From assembly GCA_030544215.1 (NCBI GenBank), contig JARZZO010000016.1, positions 38,090,001 to 38,154,000 of the forward strand: DNA of 64,000 nucleotides. The letters are read 5' to 3'. The translations under genes and the position numbers were made by a program. Shown here piece after piece: positions 30,508 to 40,544 of the stretch (the stretch's first letter is position 1; every line of letters starts with the position of its first letter). The notes below the pieces were generated by a model. It had not been told where the DNA came from and made no database searches. It saw nothing but the letters and a program-made list of their open reading frames with translations. The stretch is from Zantedeschia hybrid cultivar (Eukaryota; Streptophyta; Magnoliopsida; Alismatales; Araceae).

Positions 30508-30975
30508 TTTATGGAAACAATATATTATCTCTGGTGCCATTATTCCTACTTCTGCAGCTATAGGGTTGCATTTTGACCTGGGAAGCAGCATATGTTGATT
30601 AGTGGTTATACAATGGCGATCCTTATGAGCTCCTTTTTCTACACTTCTTACTTGGTTTAGCTTGTGACATGGGTATACAATGTATGCTTAGTTGGAGTCT
30701 GGGTATGCGACCTTGGATTTATCTTGCATATTCTGCTTCTGTTGCAGCTGCTACTGCTATTTTCTTGATCTATCCAATTGGTCAAGGAAGCCTTTGATGA
30801 TGGTATGCCTCTAGGAATCTCTAGGACTTTCTACTTCATGATTGTATTCCAGGCATAATATAAAAAACTTATGCATCTCCATTGAACATGCTAATAGCAG
30901 AACGGTGGCTCCCTATTCAGTGCTATGCATGGTTCCTTTTCCTTGGTCTCTACTGTACTGATTAGTCTCTAGTTT
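30508..30975 (+). pseudogene. psbA: Plastid psbA fragment, arm A
   Basis: The middle of the photosystem II D1 protein gene, recognisable in pieces across frames: LRMRPWI/YSASVAAATAIFLIYPIGQG near 30700-30800, then GMPLGIS, FMIVFQA and the MHGSL region near 30925. Several indels and stops; about 30 bp are missing around 30640-30660. Plastid-derived inserts of this kind are common in plant mitochondrial DNA. Not functional. Confidence 0.85.
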
Positions 30976-31932
30976 TAAGGGCAAGAACCACTAGAGAAAG
31001 GGGGCTAAGTTCAGTACTTCTCGGGACGAGAAAGGCTAAGTTCAGTAGTTCGAGGCGGCATTACAATTCTTATTCTTTCAATTCTCTTTTGCTCCTCACA
31101 TGCTGACCAAATGTAGTGAGTTCACTCACGTGGCCAGTATGGATTCCGTCTCTCTCCTCCCTCAACCAGTAGGCAGGGACTGGAGATTGGAGGAATCCCT
31201 GCCAACGGGAGAAGAGGCAATACCGACTAAAACCCTGCCCCTACCCCACCCTAGCCCTGGATCAGTGGATCCTTTTGTGGCTGGCCCGTTCTTCTTTTTG
31301 TAGTGACCGGGCATTCTCAAAAGGCGAAGCCTATGTGTTAATAGGAAAGTCAAGTGTCCCGTGTTAAATAAACTGCTTTATGAAGGCCTATGCACTACTT
31401 TAATTCGAAATAACAGAGCCTTTGGTACTCTTTTCTTTGTGATCCTCTTCCTCTTTATTTGAAACTTGATCTCGCATGCATCTTCGTTCCAATTCCTCCC
31501 TATAGGATGAGTCTTTCTGGACCCACTCACCACCCTTGCAAAGGGGCGCTATTGATAACGCTTTTTGGCTCTTAACACGGAAATGTGGAAAAGCATTGCG
31601 AGAAAGGTAGCGTGCTGAAAGTTCCCTTTCCACTCACCCGACCTAGCATTTTGGCCCTCTTGTGCCGAACTGAGTTCGGTTCTCCTGGTAGGGTAGAAGT
31701 GCTGGCTTTCGAAAGGGCTGCTTTGCAGGTTTTTTGAGGGTAAGGTGCACAAATTCTTTGAAGCAGGAATAGCAGACCGTGAAAGTACTTGCTCGGTCCA
31801 GGGAAGCCCCTTTCCCCGATCGCTTCGATACGACAACAAGGCTCTTGCGACTGAGCTCAATATGACCCGGTACTTGGTATTGGTAACAGCATCACCCGAA
31901 CTTGTTGGGAAGGTCGCCCATGCAAGAAATGT

Positions 31933-33239
31933 AACACCTCTATCATACATACGACATTACACGACGCGAGAGTGTATGGTCAACAAACACACACCTACAG
32001 CGCCTACGTTCCGCTTGCAGCCAATACGACCACAAGCTAACTTGCACGATATTCAACAGTCGAAGCTACTAGTAGTGTCGGGCAGTAAGAATTGGAAGTC
32101 TGATGTATGTACTGCTTAGCGCCCTCTCTTCTGCTATTGGTGGATTGGTAACTTGCATAGAGCTTCTTAGCGTGCTTTTCAAGCGCTGCTTCTACGGGGG
32201 CAAGGCATAAAGTCAATTCTGTTGCAAACCGAAGGCATACATCCTTAGGGCGAAGTGATGGGCCCACTCCGCGGCTGGATTGTGGTAGTCATTGTCACCT
32301 CTCCCCTCTATCGCTGCCTATCTAAGCTAAGGCTTTAATGGCGCTTCCATTTTTTTCTCTCTATGGGTTAGGCGTGCACATCCTCGCGGAGGCCCACTAA
32401 ACCACATATGTATGTATGGCGGCTATACGGAACATGGCTCTGCACTAAGCGGGCCTCAAGATGGCACACCGCATCATGCCTCTTGAGCAAGTCCCCTGTC
32501 GGATTGCTACGAGCAGGATAGATCACTATTTTCAGAGTGCCACTCCACGGCTTTCCAAGAGTTGTAGCTCTGATGTCTATATGTTCGAGGTTCCAGACAA
32601 CAAGTGTCCAATTACCGTTCAACCGATTTGAAGTTTCCTGCACGCAAGCCATGACGCCCCGCCTGTCTTCAAATCATTGTTCTGCTGTATCAATCTTTTG
32701 GTTACGAGCGCAGGCGAAGTCGAACAGAACCAAGCAAGCAAGCCCTGACACTGGCAATGCGTCGTCCTCTTGTCCATCTCTGTCAAGCAGAAGCTAAGCA
32801 GCAGGTCCTACCCATCTCCTAGTTTTGATGGAAACGCTGGCTAACCAGCCAAGTCAATGAAAGAAATTTCCTCTGGCTCCCCTCTTTTTCTTCAATGTCA
32901 TCACCGGCAGAAGCATCTTAACCTCGTATTCCATCTCCTCCATCGGAGCATTTTGAAGAAGGTGCCCCCTTCCCTCTCATGCTGCATTGGAGCGAGTTCT
33001 TCCACTGTCGAGTCAAGTTCTGGTAGCCATCCATATGCTTCTCCCGAACTTGGTTCCTTATAAATCCGACAAGTAAAGGACTAATGGTTTGGCTCGTTCG
33101 GTAGGGTCGGGTTAGTGGATGGGTCTTGCATTGCAAACGCAATCCCCTTTCCTTTCAGTCGAGTCATTTGATACCTATCCTTTCAGTCGAGTGGGAGATG
33201 ACTTAGTCCCAAATTCCTTGTTCCATGATTTAAGATGTG
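31933..33239. other. Mitochondrial-type spacer, nothing recognised
   Basis: No gene, RNA or repeat that I can identify. Short open frames on both strands have no recognisable motifs. Confidence 0.5.
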
Positions 33240-34680
33240 CCTTTAGCCTTCTCAGCTTCATAGAAAGATATGAGATAGGGCGACCATAAATCGGCTCCAA
33301 CCGGCTGTGTGCAGCCATGTCCTTGAATGTGGGATGTCGTACCCACATCTACTGAAAGATGAAGGGCCTTGGACCACTAAGAACGCTACTATGAAATTTA
33401 ACAAGTAGAGGAGAATGGTCCGATAAAGTACGACTGAGGTGTTCGACAGTTGTGATTGGAAAAGAATGAAGCCAATTGTGGGAATAATCGACACGATCCA
33501 ACTGTGCCCATTTGGAAGAACATCCTTCTCGCCCATTCCAGTATATTTGCTCCCATGGTAGCCTGCATCTATTAAAGAACAGTTGTTCACAAAGAGAGTC
33601 AAATCATCCTTAGCTTTAGAGAGCACCTGCTGATTTGGCGGGCTGCCACTATCGTTAGAAAAGAAAATGGAGTTTCAGTCTCCACCGTAAATCCATGGGA
33701 TATCTATAGTGCTAGAAAAAGAAATAAGGTGCTGCCACAAAGTCCTTCTCAACATGTATTGGCACTTAGCAAAGGTCAGGAAATTGGTGAGTCATAGGAA
33801 CCAACCGCCACAGTGAGAAACTGATCATGAACGATAATACATGTAGACATGTAGAGAAAAAGAGTCTTTCCACATTACCCAGATTTAGCAAGACCCGCTT
33901 AGTGAGGTAATGATGCACCTAACCGCTGACAAATAACTGTTGCTTCTGAAGAGTTGATCATGGGTTCTTGCTTGAATCGCAACAACTATGGAAATTGTAT
34001 GGGTGATGATGACTCAGTCTGCTAACTGAGGGTCATGGCCAATGCCCTGAATATTCCAGATAATCATATTCTTTGGTAGGAGGATACGAGCACAGCCGCC
34101 CATTTTGAAGATCTAGTTTGAACACCACCCTACATTCGAGAGTACTTCCGGCGGGTTCTTTTCTTAGGATTACTAGCACCAACACCAGATTTAGCCTGCA
34201 ATGGGTTGGACCCTATGGGCAAGTGGTTTGACATGTAAATCTTCTGAACAAGGTCTTGGACTTTCAAGATCAGCTTCCTGTAACTCTGGTTCTGTGTTTG
34301 CTTCATAGCTGCTCGGCGAAATAAGCTGAGGTTCCTTAGGCAATGAAGCATGCGAAGCACCATATAATTTCTGAATAAAGAATGTCCTCCTGAAAGAGTT
34401 TCAAAGAATGAAGAGACGATGCCCTGTCCATCTCATGGAGGTCCATGCACCAATCCTTATCTTTCTCAGAAATTGGAGATGCGTGATTTGTAAAGGGAGC
34501 ATTGGATGTTTGTGCGATATCACCTGGTGGCTGTAAAGACTCTATAGAGGCATCAATTGCACCGTTAGTAGTTGAGGGCATCCATCGCATGAAAAAAAGA
34601 TAGCTCATCTTGTACCAGGCCCTCCTCAATGGTGTAGCCCGACATAAATTGTTTGGCAGATGAGTCATTCATCGGTTCCG
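33240..34680 (-). pseudogene. LINE remnant: ORF1 end and endonuclease
   Basis: On the minus strand, 34668-34130 holds broken frames with a basic tail (NPKKRTRRKYS) typical of the ORF1 end. Near 34060 it reads MIIWNIQGIGHDPQ, the start of a LINE apurinic endonuclease, with an early TGA. Near 33690 is PWIYGGD (the GDFN region), then NCSLIDAGYHGSKYTGMGE and, in another frame, LSRTLSDHSPLLVKF near 33420. No RT follows. It is degenerate and lies in mitochondrial-type DNA. Confidence 0.75.
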
Positions 34681-35458
34681 GCTGAGTAGGGGTGCACTTG
34701 AATTAGACTTTGAGGAAGGGGATCCCGATTAGGTTGCCGTGAAGAACTTCCTAGAGGAGGCAGGAAAGAAGGAGACGGCTTTTTATTGGTAAGTACCGTA
34801 GAAAGGGTTCTCCACAGTGAATCAATTGATCTAGCCAATCATTCTCCTAACAGTCTACCGATTATCCAAGTTCGGTATTCTGCAAGTTCCTAGGTCATAT
34901 CGCAATTACTCCATTGAGAGTCAGATCTGTTCGATATGCAAGTGGTCGCATCACTACCTGTAAGGTGACACCTTACTACTTTCTAAACTTTCTCTCTTGT
35001 CTCGCAAATCTAATATTGCCATATAATAAGTCTTTCTGGGTGGAATCTCTTTGAAGGATATCTTTCCCCACAAACTTTCTTTCGCTATGCCCCTTAACTC
35101 TTGAACTACTTGAACAAGGAAGGGAGGGGCGCGTCTGGTGGTATCTTATATAAGGAAGGAGGCTGCATTTAGGAGAGATCTTTCCATCTAACTATAAATT
35201 TCTTAAATCAGAGAAAAAGATCCGGATATATATAAGGTGCTTTCGGGTTCTAAGAGTTTGATTTTCCATTCTCACCTTCACGCTTTATAAAATGACTATT
35301 GGATATGAAAAAAAAGAAGTTCTCTTCCATTCATCGAGTTGGTGTGAAGCTCCTATCATCAATCCCCCCACACTTGGTTGGAGCAAGCCAACTGTACCGA
35401 CACGTCTCTCTATTTTCTTATTATCGGGAGCAGAGCAGTCGCAGAATGAACCAATCCA
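34681..35458. other. Spacer upstream of sdh3, nothing recognised
   Basis: Mitochondrial-type sequence without a gene that I can identify. Confidence 0.5.
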
Positions 35459-35845
35459 ATGAATAAAATCGTTCAACCATTAGCACCGAATCTAACTCTT
35501 AAAAAGCCACAGCTTACTTCGACATTTCCCATTTCCAATAGAATCTCCGGGGCAGCCGCCACTCTTGTCTTGTTAAGTCTGATTCTTTGTCTGAAAATTG
35601 GTTTTTTGAACTATGCCAAGTATAATGTATATCTTTTTTTCTTTTTTGTATCAAAGCTCATCCTAAGCAGCTTAGTCCATCTTACTTACTATGCACTGTT
35701 ATATCATGTATTTCATGGCCTTAATCAAATATTTCGCTCTTTGGAAAAAAATCAAGTTCTTATCGTTATTATGATTATAATAATTCTAATGATCACTTTC
35801 TATTCTTTTTTTGAATTTGCCTCTGGAAAGACCTACTTTCCATAG
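35459..35845 (+). CDS. sdh3: sdh3-like ORF (succinate dehydrogenase subunit 3)
   Basis: 128 residues, open from ATG to TAG. The start MNKIVQPLAPNLTLKKPQL matches plant mitochondrial sdh3; SNRISGAAATLVLL corresponds to the conserved HRxSG segment (His replaced by Asn), and YHVFHGLNQI to the haem-ligand His region. Three hydrophobic stretches fit the membrane anchor of complex II. The second half diverges from what I recall, and the Asn at the conserved His is odd, so this may be a diverged or decaying copy. sdh3 is lost from many angiosperm mitogenomes. Confidence 0.7.
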   Translation: MNKIVQPLAPNLTLKKPQLTSTFPISNRISGAAATLVLLSLILCLKIGFLNYAKYNVYLFFFFVSKLILSSLVHLTYYALLYHVFHGLNQIFRSLEKNQVLIVIMIIIILMITFYSFFEFASGKTYFP

Positions 35846-36581
35846 TTTAGCTCTGGCAAGGGGATAAGGGCCATCCGCCCATCAACAACTCCAATCTCAA
35901 AGTGGAAATCCGTCGTGGGCAGTAGGTCATTGAGCACGTAACCGAAGCCACGCCATCACTATATATGATGATGTTTCTCGAATAAAGGGCTGGTTCGGGC
36001 GCATCCAGCACTGAAGTGAAGGGATTGACCTAGAATGACGATTTTGTCCCCCAGCCGTCATGCTCAGAAAGAAATATGGAATGACGATTGGGTCAACCAG
36101 GGGGCCTGCTGAGCCACAGGATCCCACTCTTTTAATCGATCAGACGTTCTTAATAACGAGAAAAATCCGTTGGTCATTAATTTCTGACTTATTTATTTAA
36201 TAATTATAATTATAATAAATAGAGAACTGTTGACCTAAACTTTGAAATAGGATCTCCCCGGCGGGGGTCAAATCAGACCTTCTGAAGAAGAATGATTTAA
36301 CAAGATAATTTGCAAATTGGCCCCTTAAAATGCCAAAAAAATCACCATACCTGCGATATACAGAGTATATAAAGAATGAGTCAAAAATCAATCTTTCTAT
36401 GGTTTGAAGGCAAAAAGTCAAGCTATCGCGGTCATGTTTCTTATTTCCTTATAAAGGAAAGGAAGAAGGATAGATAGTGGTGGGAACCGTAGTTCTTTCG
36501 TTTGAAGCTGCACAGGTGATCTTGAGTTAGAGGGACATTGTTGATTCCAGTCGAGAAGACTAGGAAAAGGAAGGATATCGG
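35846..36581. other. Spacer between sdh3 and rps13
   Basis: No recognised gene. AT-rich around 36180-36230 (ATAATTATAATTATAAT). It should hold the upstream region of rps13 in mitochondrial context. Confidence 0.5.
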
Positions 36582-36932
36582 ATGTCATACATCTCAGGAG
36601 CTAAATCAGTTCCCGATGAACAAGTCAGAATTGCCTCAACCAAAATTGAAGGAATTGGACCTAAAAAAGTCATTCAGGTTTGTTATCAATTAGGTATTAG
36701 TGGGAACATAAAGATGAATGAGTTAACTAAGTATCAGATCGACCAAATTGAACAAATAATAGCTCAAGATCATACTGTTCATTGGGACTTGAAGAGAGGA
36801 AAACGAGAAGACATAAAACGATTAATTTCTATTTCCCGTTATCGTGGAATTTGTCATCAAGACGGATCGCCCTTACACGGTCAACGAACTCATACTAATG
36901 CAAGGACTTTTCGCAAGCAAATTCGGAAATGA
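36582..36932 (+). CDS. rps13: Mitochondrial rps13, intact frame
   Basis: 116 residues, the usual length of plant mitochondrial ribosomal protein S13, from ATG to TGA without breaks. Conserved parts are clear: QVRIASTKIEGIGPKK, LGISGNIKMNELTKYQIDQIE, ISISRYRGICHQDG and GQRTHTNAR near the C-terminus. S13 sits in the small-subunit head. It lies upstream of nad1 exons 2-3, the standard angiosperm rps13-nad1 cluster. Several residues differ from the usual ones (for example VCYQLG, TFRKQ), some by G>A/C>T type changes, which could be editing sites or early decay. If the block is nuclear, this copy may be silent. Confidence 0.93.
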   Translation: MSYISGAKSVPDEQVRIASTKIEGIGPKKVIQVCYQLGISGNIKMNELTKYQIDQIEQIIAQDHTVHWDLKRGKREDIKRLISISRYRGICHQDGSPLHGQRTHTNARTFRKQIRK

Positions 36933-37719
36933 CAAAAGGTTACCGAAACTTGGTACTTGTTTGACCAATCACACTGTTCATCAATAGTTCAGTGAAGTAG
37001 TTTTTTTTGTTTGTCTTTCACCGGTGACTAATGACGTATACGTATAGTGCGCCTCCTTCGCCACTCCACGTCTGGCTCGGCTTGGTCTCGCTCCCTTCAC
37101 TTGCCTATCATATAGGCTCGGCTTCGTCCGTCAAGCGACTGCTTCTGCCTCTGATGGCATGGGCGATAGCTCATGACTAGTAGTTGTCTCTATGTAGTGA
37201 TCGGCCTTCGTTAAGCTTCGCCAGAAGCGACTAGTCGCTTCCAACTCTTGTACTTTATGGTCTAGTCTTTTCGAACTCCTTCCTTGCCACCAACGCACGC
37301 TACTAGGAGAGTAAGCCGCAAGCGCCTTGCTTGCATGGCAAGCAAGGCATTCGTTAAACGGTAGTCACCCTTCCTGCCTACTGAAATTTATGTGAATGAT
37401 CGTGTCTTCGACATCCCGTTCAGTCTGATTAGATATGTCATTGAAACAAAGTTCTTCAGTTTTGTCTCTGTTTTCTTTTCGGATTCCGAAGAGGCCGATC
37501 CTAACATCATTTATGAGGAGCCAGACGACTAAGCCTCCTCCTCAGATAAAGATGTCTCTGATGCGACTTTCCCAGACTATTTTGATTTTTGGTTTCGGTC
37601 AGGAGAGAAAAAATAGATATGCTGCTTTCTATCAGTCCCAAGCACCCCCCTGCTTCCACGGTCCACTTACTAAGGAAGAGATGCGGGAGGACCCAAGGCC
37701 GGAGAAAGTTGGGTTGGGG
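36933..37719 (+). other. Spacer and likely 3' half of nad1 intron 1
   Basis: nad1 intron 1 is trans-spliced in most plants, and its 3' half lies directly upstream of exon 2. The domain V-like hairpin at 37720-37775 supports this. Where the half-intron begins cannot be seen. An open frame of 116 codons (37435-37785) overlaps it and is probably chance. Confidence 0.5.
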
Positions 37720-37775
37720 TATAGAGCCGTAAGCACGGTGGGAGTGAAAGAGGACATGCTCGTACGGTTCATAGT
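37720..37775 (+). ncRNA. Group II intron domain V-like hairpin (nad1 intron 1)
   Basis: GAGCCGT near the left and ACGGTTC at the right can pair across an extended loop, the typical signature of group II domain V. It ends about 45 nt before exon 2, the right place for domains V and VI of the trans-spliced intron. Confidence 0.65.
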
Positions 37776-37822
37776 TGGGGTATGAGATTTTCGTGGATTG
37801 CTGGGAACTTTCACTCCTCTAT

Positions 37823-37905
37823 ATTCGAAATATACCTTTCTAGGAGCATTACGATCTGCAGCTCAAATAGTCTCTCATGAAGTCTCTATTGGTCTTATTC
37901 TTATT
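37823..37905 (+). CDS. nad1: nad1 exon 2
   Basis: 83 nt, the usual size of this exon. It reads through YTFLGALRSAAQIVSHEVSIGLILI, part of NADH dehydrogenase subunit 1 of complex I. The 3' edge is set by GTGCG, the group II intron start. No frameshift. One residue looks like an unedited C (Thr in place of Ala/other may be a true change). Joined by cis-splicing to exon 3. Confidence 0.87.
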
Positions 37906-39065
37906 GTGCGCCTTGTGAGCACGTTTGGATCCGCGAAGGCAATCGCTCGGATGTTCCCCTAACCCAACCCGGGAACGGACCGGAGGGAACCGCAGCATGA
38001 GGAATGTCCGCGTCTCGTCGCAAGGCTGATTTGATTTGAATAGGGCGGGCAGTGCAGTCCGGGGCACAAGGGTCCTGGTACTATCCAAGTGCAAAGAACC
38101 CCGGTGATTGCAATGAGCAGAAATGTCACTCACTGGCCTAAACGGCGAGCAAACACTCGAACATGAGAGCAAGGGATCGCCCAACGAATGGGCGAGTGAA
38201 CATGAGGGAGGAGAGAAGGAGGCAAGAACATCCAACATGAGAAGTGGCAGCCCGAATCCACTCTGAACTGCGAGAATAACTGACTAAGCCGTGCGGGCTT
38301 CTACATGGGATGGGTCCAAGCCCTGAATGTATGGGTGACAGATCGGCCATAGGAGTACTCCAGGATATACACCAGCGCAACTAATGTCGAGCATACGACG
38401 ATGCCGCCCATTTTCATTTCGTGAAGTCCCCGGCAGAGGAAAGGGTTGTAGGTTATGGCGCGTTCTACTTCTTAGGGCGCAGAAATCGTTCCTATGGGGG
38501 TGTGCATGGATGCTGGTATAGATGAAGAAAGGCAGGCCGCTTGAATGGGACCTATTCGCTTAATAGGCGGCAAGCAAAGTTGAATAGGAAAGGGGGGCGA
38601 CTAATGAGTGCCTTTTAGTCACCAATAGAAGGCCCCACAATGGCTGGTGACAAATATAGCCAAAGATAGATGAGGCGGGACGGACTGTTAGAGGCCGTAG
38701 CGGGACTACCAGAGGAAAGCCCGCCCCCGCTAGCTAAGATAGATAGATAGATATTCCCGGTGTGCATATTCTCTATTTAGAATCTCTTCCCGACCAGGCC
38801 AAGCCGAATCGGGCCACCACTTGGGATGGGAATGGCTCAGCCCACATGCATCATTTGATGAAAGCACTCCAGTCTAGCCTTTTCAACGAAAGCTGTGCTT
38901 GGTAGGCACTGCCTACTCACCCCACACCCTCAGACAATGCAATGCTCTGAACACGAAAGTGATCAGTTTACCATGCGGAGTCACAAGCAATGCCCCGGAA
39001 AAAAGCACGGACAAGCAACATGCAGGGAAACTTGCACGTGTGTTTCTGGCCGGGGACCCCGGTAT
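37906..39065 (+). other. nad1 intron 2 (group II, cis)
   Basis: Starts GTGCGCCTTGTGAGC, typical of group II introns, and ends before ACTGTACTAATATGTG of exon 3. About 1.16 kb. The 3' part (38985-39060) has a domain V-like stem with GAAA loop (CATGCAGGGAAACTTGCACGTG). No maturase-like ORF. Confidence 0.8.
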
Positions 39066-39257
39066 ACTGTACTAATATGTGTAAGTCCCTGTAATTCAAG
39101 TGAGATTGTCATGGTGCAAAAGCATATATGGTTTGGTATTCCCTTGTTCCCCGTATTGGTTATGTTCCTTATTCCTCGTCTAGCAGAAACTAATCGAGCT
39201 CCGTCTGATCTCCCAGAAGCGGAAGCTGAATCAGTTGCAGGTTATAATGTAGAATAT
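39066..39257 (+). CDS. nad1: nad1 exon 3
   Basis: 192 nt, the usual length. Reads TVLICVSPCNSSEIVMVQKH, then FGIPLFPVLVMFLIPRLAET and RAPSDLPEAEAESVAGYNVEY. Serines in APSDL and EAES are where mature NAD1 has Phe and Leu, so the C-to-U editing sites are still genomic C; the copy came from DNA, not from edited RNA. Gly>Ser in LICVS is a G>A change that editing does not explain. The frame runs on into the start of the trans-spliced intron 3. Confidence 0.87.
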
Positions 39258-39592
39258 GCGCGGGATGCGATCCTTAATAGTTCACTGTTGGCGGAAGCCA
39301 ATGTCTCGGGGTCCTGGGAACTCATTCTGACTAAAACAAGGGGTGGGTCTTTACCAACTTTCAAATTCAAGATTTCAAGGAAGAAAAAAAGAGGGGTAAG
39401 GCACTCTTAATTCTTCATTCGAAACTCATGAATGTCGGGTCGGGGGTTTCTGCTTGGTTATAAAAAAGGGAGTTGGGTAAAGCAAACTCCCTCCTTGGAC
39501 GAGCATGGGGCTTAGTCAAGTAGAACCGGGTTGCGTTGCTTGATGCTCCGATCGAAAAAAAATCAGTGGGGCCATGCCGGTACGACAGAATA
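39258..39592 (+). other. 5' part of nad1 intron 3 (trans), cut by element D
   Basis: Starts GCGCGGGATGCG after exon 3. In plants this intron is trans-spliced, and its first half follows exon 3. Element D interrupts the region at 39592; it resumes at 48023-48028. Confidence 0.6.
39588..39592. repeat. Target site duplication of element D, left copy
   Basis: GAATA, repeated at 48023-48027. Confidence 0.95.
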
Positions 39593-39681
39593 TGTAAGGA
39601 CTGAGGTTTCGGGTTCAGTTTTCGGGTCGGTTTCGGGCCGGATCCCTTGGGTCGGACCTTGGGGGGTCTGGAGAATTTCTT

Positions 39682-39995
39682 CTGAATGACGTCTACACAT
39701 CACGACGCCTTTCAAACGGCGTCTTGATAGGTGGACGCCATTTAGGCGATTTGCTGTTGCGCCACGTGGGCGCCACGTGGGCGGGTTTCGGCCCGCGAGA
39801 GTACGGCCCCTGTCTTGTCGTCTGAACGGCGTCCATGATGGACGACGCGATTCAGACTGCCACCCTGCGATGTCAGAGTACGGTGCCTGACATGTCAGCT
39901 GAACGGCGTCCGTGGTGGTCGACGCGTTTCAGACAGCTGTCAGTACGGCACGTCCTGTCATCTGATAGGCGTCCTTCTTGCTCGACGCGTTTTAG
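39682..39995. repeat. Dyad block 1 in 5' LTR of D (5 copies)
   Basis: Starts at 39682, 39712, 39822, 39899 and 39962, each exactly 34 nt as 12 + 10 + 12. The first two form an overlapping doublet with starts 30 nt apart sharing four nt. Typical arms: CTGAACGGCGTC and GACGCGTTTCAG. The ten central bases differ in every copy. Confidence 0.93.
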
Positions 39996-40544
39996 GTAGT
40001 TTCTGATGACCCCCGCGAGCCCTCCTTTCTTTCCCTCATTTCTCACCTCTCACTCTCTCTCCTCTCCCTCTCCGCCTCCTCCGACCCCTCTCTTCCCCTT
40101 TTTCCTTCCTCTTCTTCCTCTTCCACCACTCCAACGCCTCCCTACCTCTCACCTCTGCCACCACCACTTCCTTCGCGGCGTTCCATTCTCCGGACGGCGG
40201 CCGACGTCCCGGCGGAGTGGCGACGTTCTCGGGGGTACCGGCGGCGGTCTGCGGCGCGGCGGTTGGGCGACACGGAGCCAGGAGGAGTTCAAGTATCCGG
40301 TAGGGGGACGAACCTTGTTTGTGTTGCTTGCGCTTTCCTAGGCGTGTTTGGATGTGTTTTGGGTTAGATTGAGCATGTTTAGGGGGTGTTCTTGTGGGTA
40401 TAGCCGGGTTTATGTATGCGGTTTTGTAATAGGGTTGTGGGGGGTGAACTTCTCCTTCTTCCCTTTCTGTTTTGGAGGCTTTTTCGGGGCTTTGGGGTTA
40501 AGGGGGAAGCCCTCGGTTCGAACCAGGGAATCAGGTTTCTGGCG

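Larger units (their letters stand above)
28271..31932. repeat. Inverted repeat arm A, mitochondrial-type DNA
   Basis: About 3.66 kb that recurs in inverse orientation at 49987-56782, with scattered substitutions and short indels. It carries an open frame at 28766-29107, shorter shared frames (29652-29840 and 31100-31303) and a plastid psbA fragment. Homology ends near 28271 (cacTTCGTTTCCTTGCC context) and 31932 (TGCAAGAAAT). Arm A lacks the LINE present in arm B and so shows the empty site. Confidence 0.9.

Noticed and set aside
31100..31303. 67-codon frame shared by the two repeat arms (also 50555-50785)
   Set aside because: Low-complexity Pro/Leu-rich product with no recognisable domain; shared only because the arms are copies.
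37435..37785. 116-codon open frame between rps13 and nad1 exon 2
   Set aside because: It runs through the group II domain V region and has no recognisable content; the same length as rps13 is coincidence.
39258..39410. Continuation of nad1 coding past exon 3 (RDAILNSSLLAEANV...)
   Set aside because: Mature NAD1 does not contain it; with exon 3 at 192 nt this is read-through into the trans-spliced intron.
40006..40341. 111-codon open frame repeated in both LTRs of element D (again at 45903-46238)
   Set aside because: It is a low-complexity Ser/Pro/Phe-rich frame over a pyrimidine-rich tract; its duplication follows from the LTRs being copies of each other.
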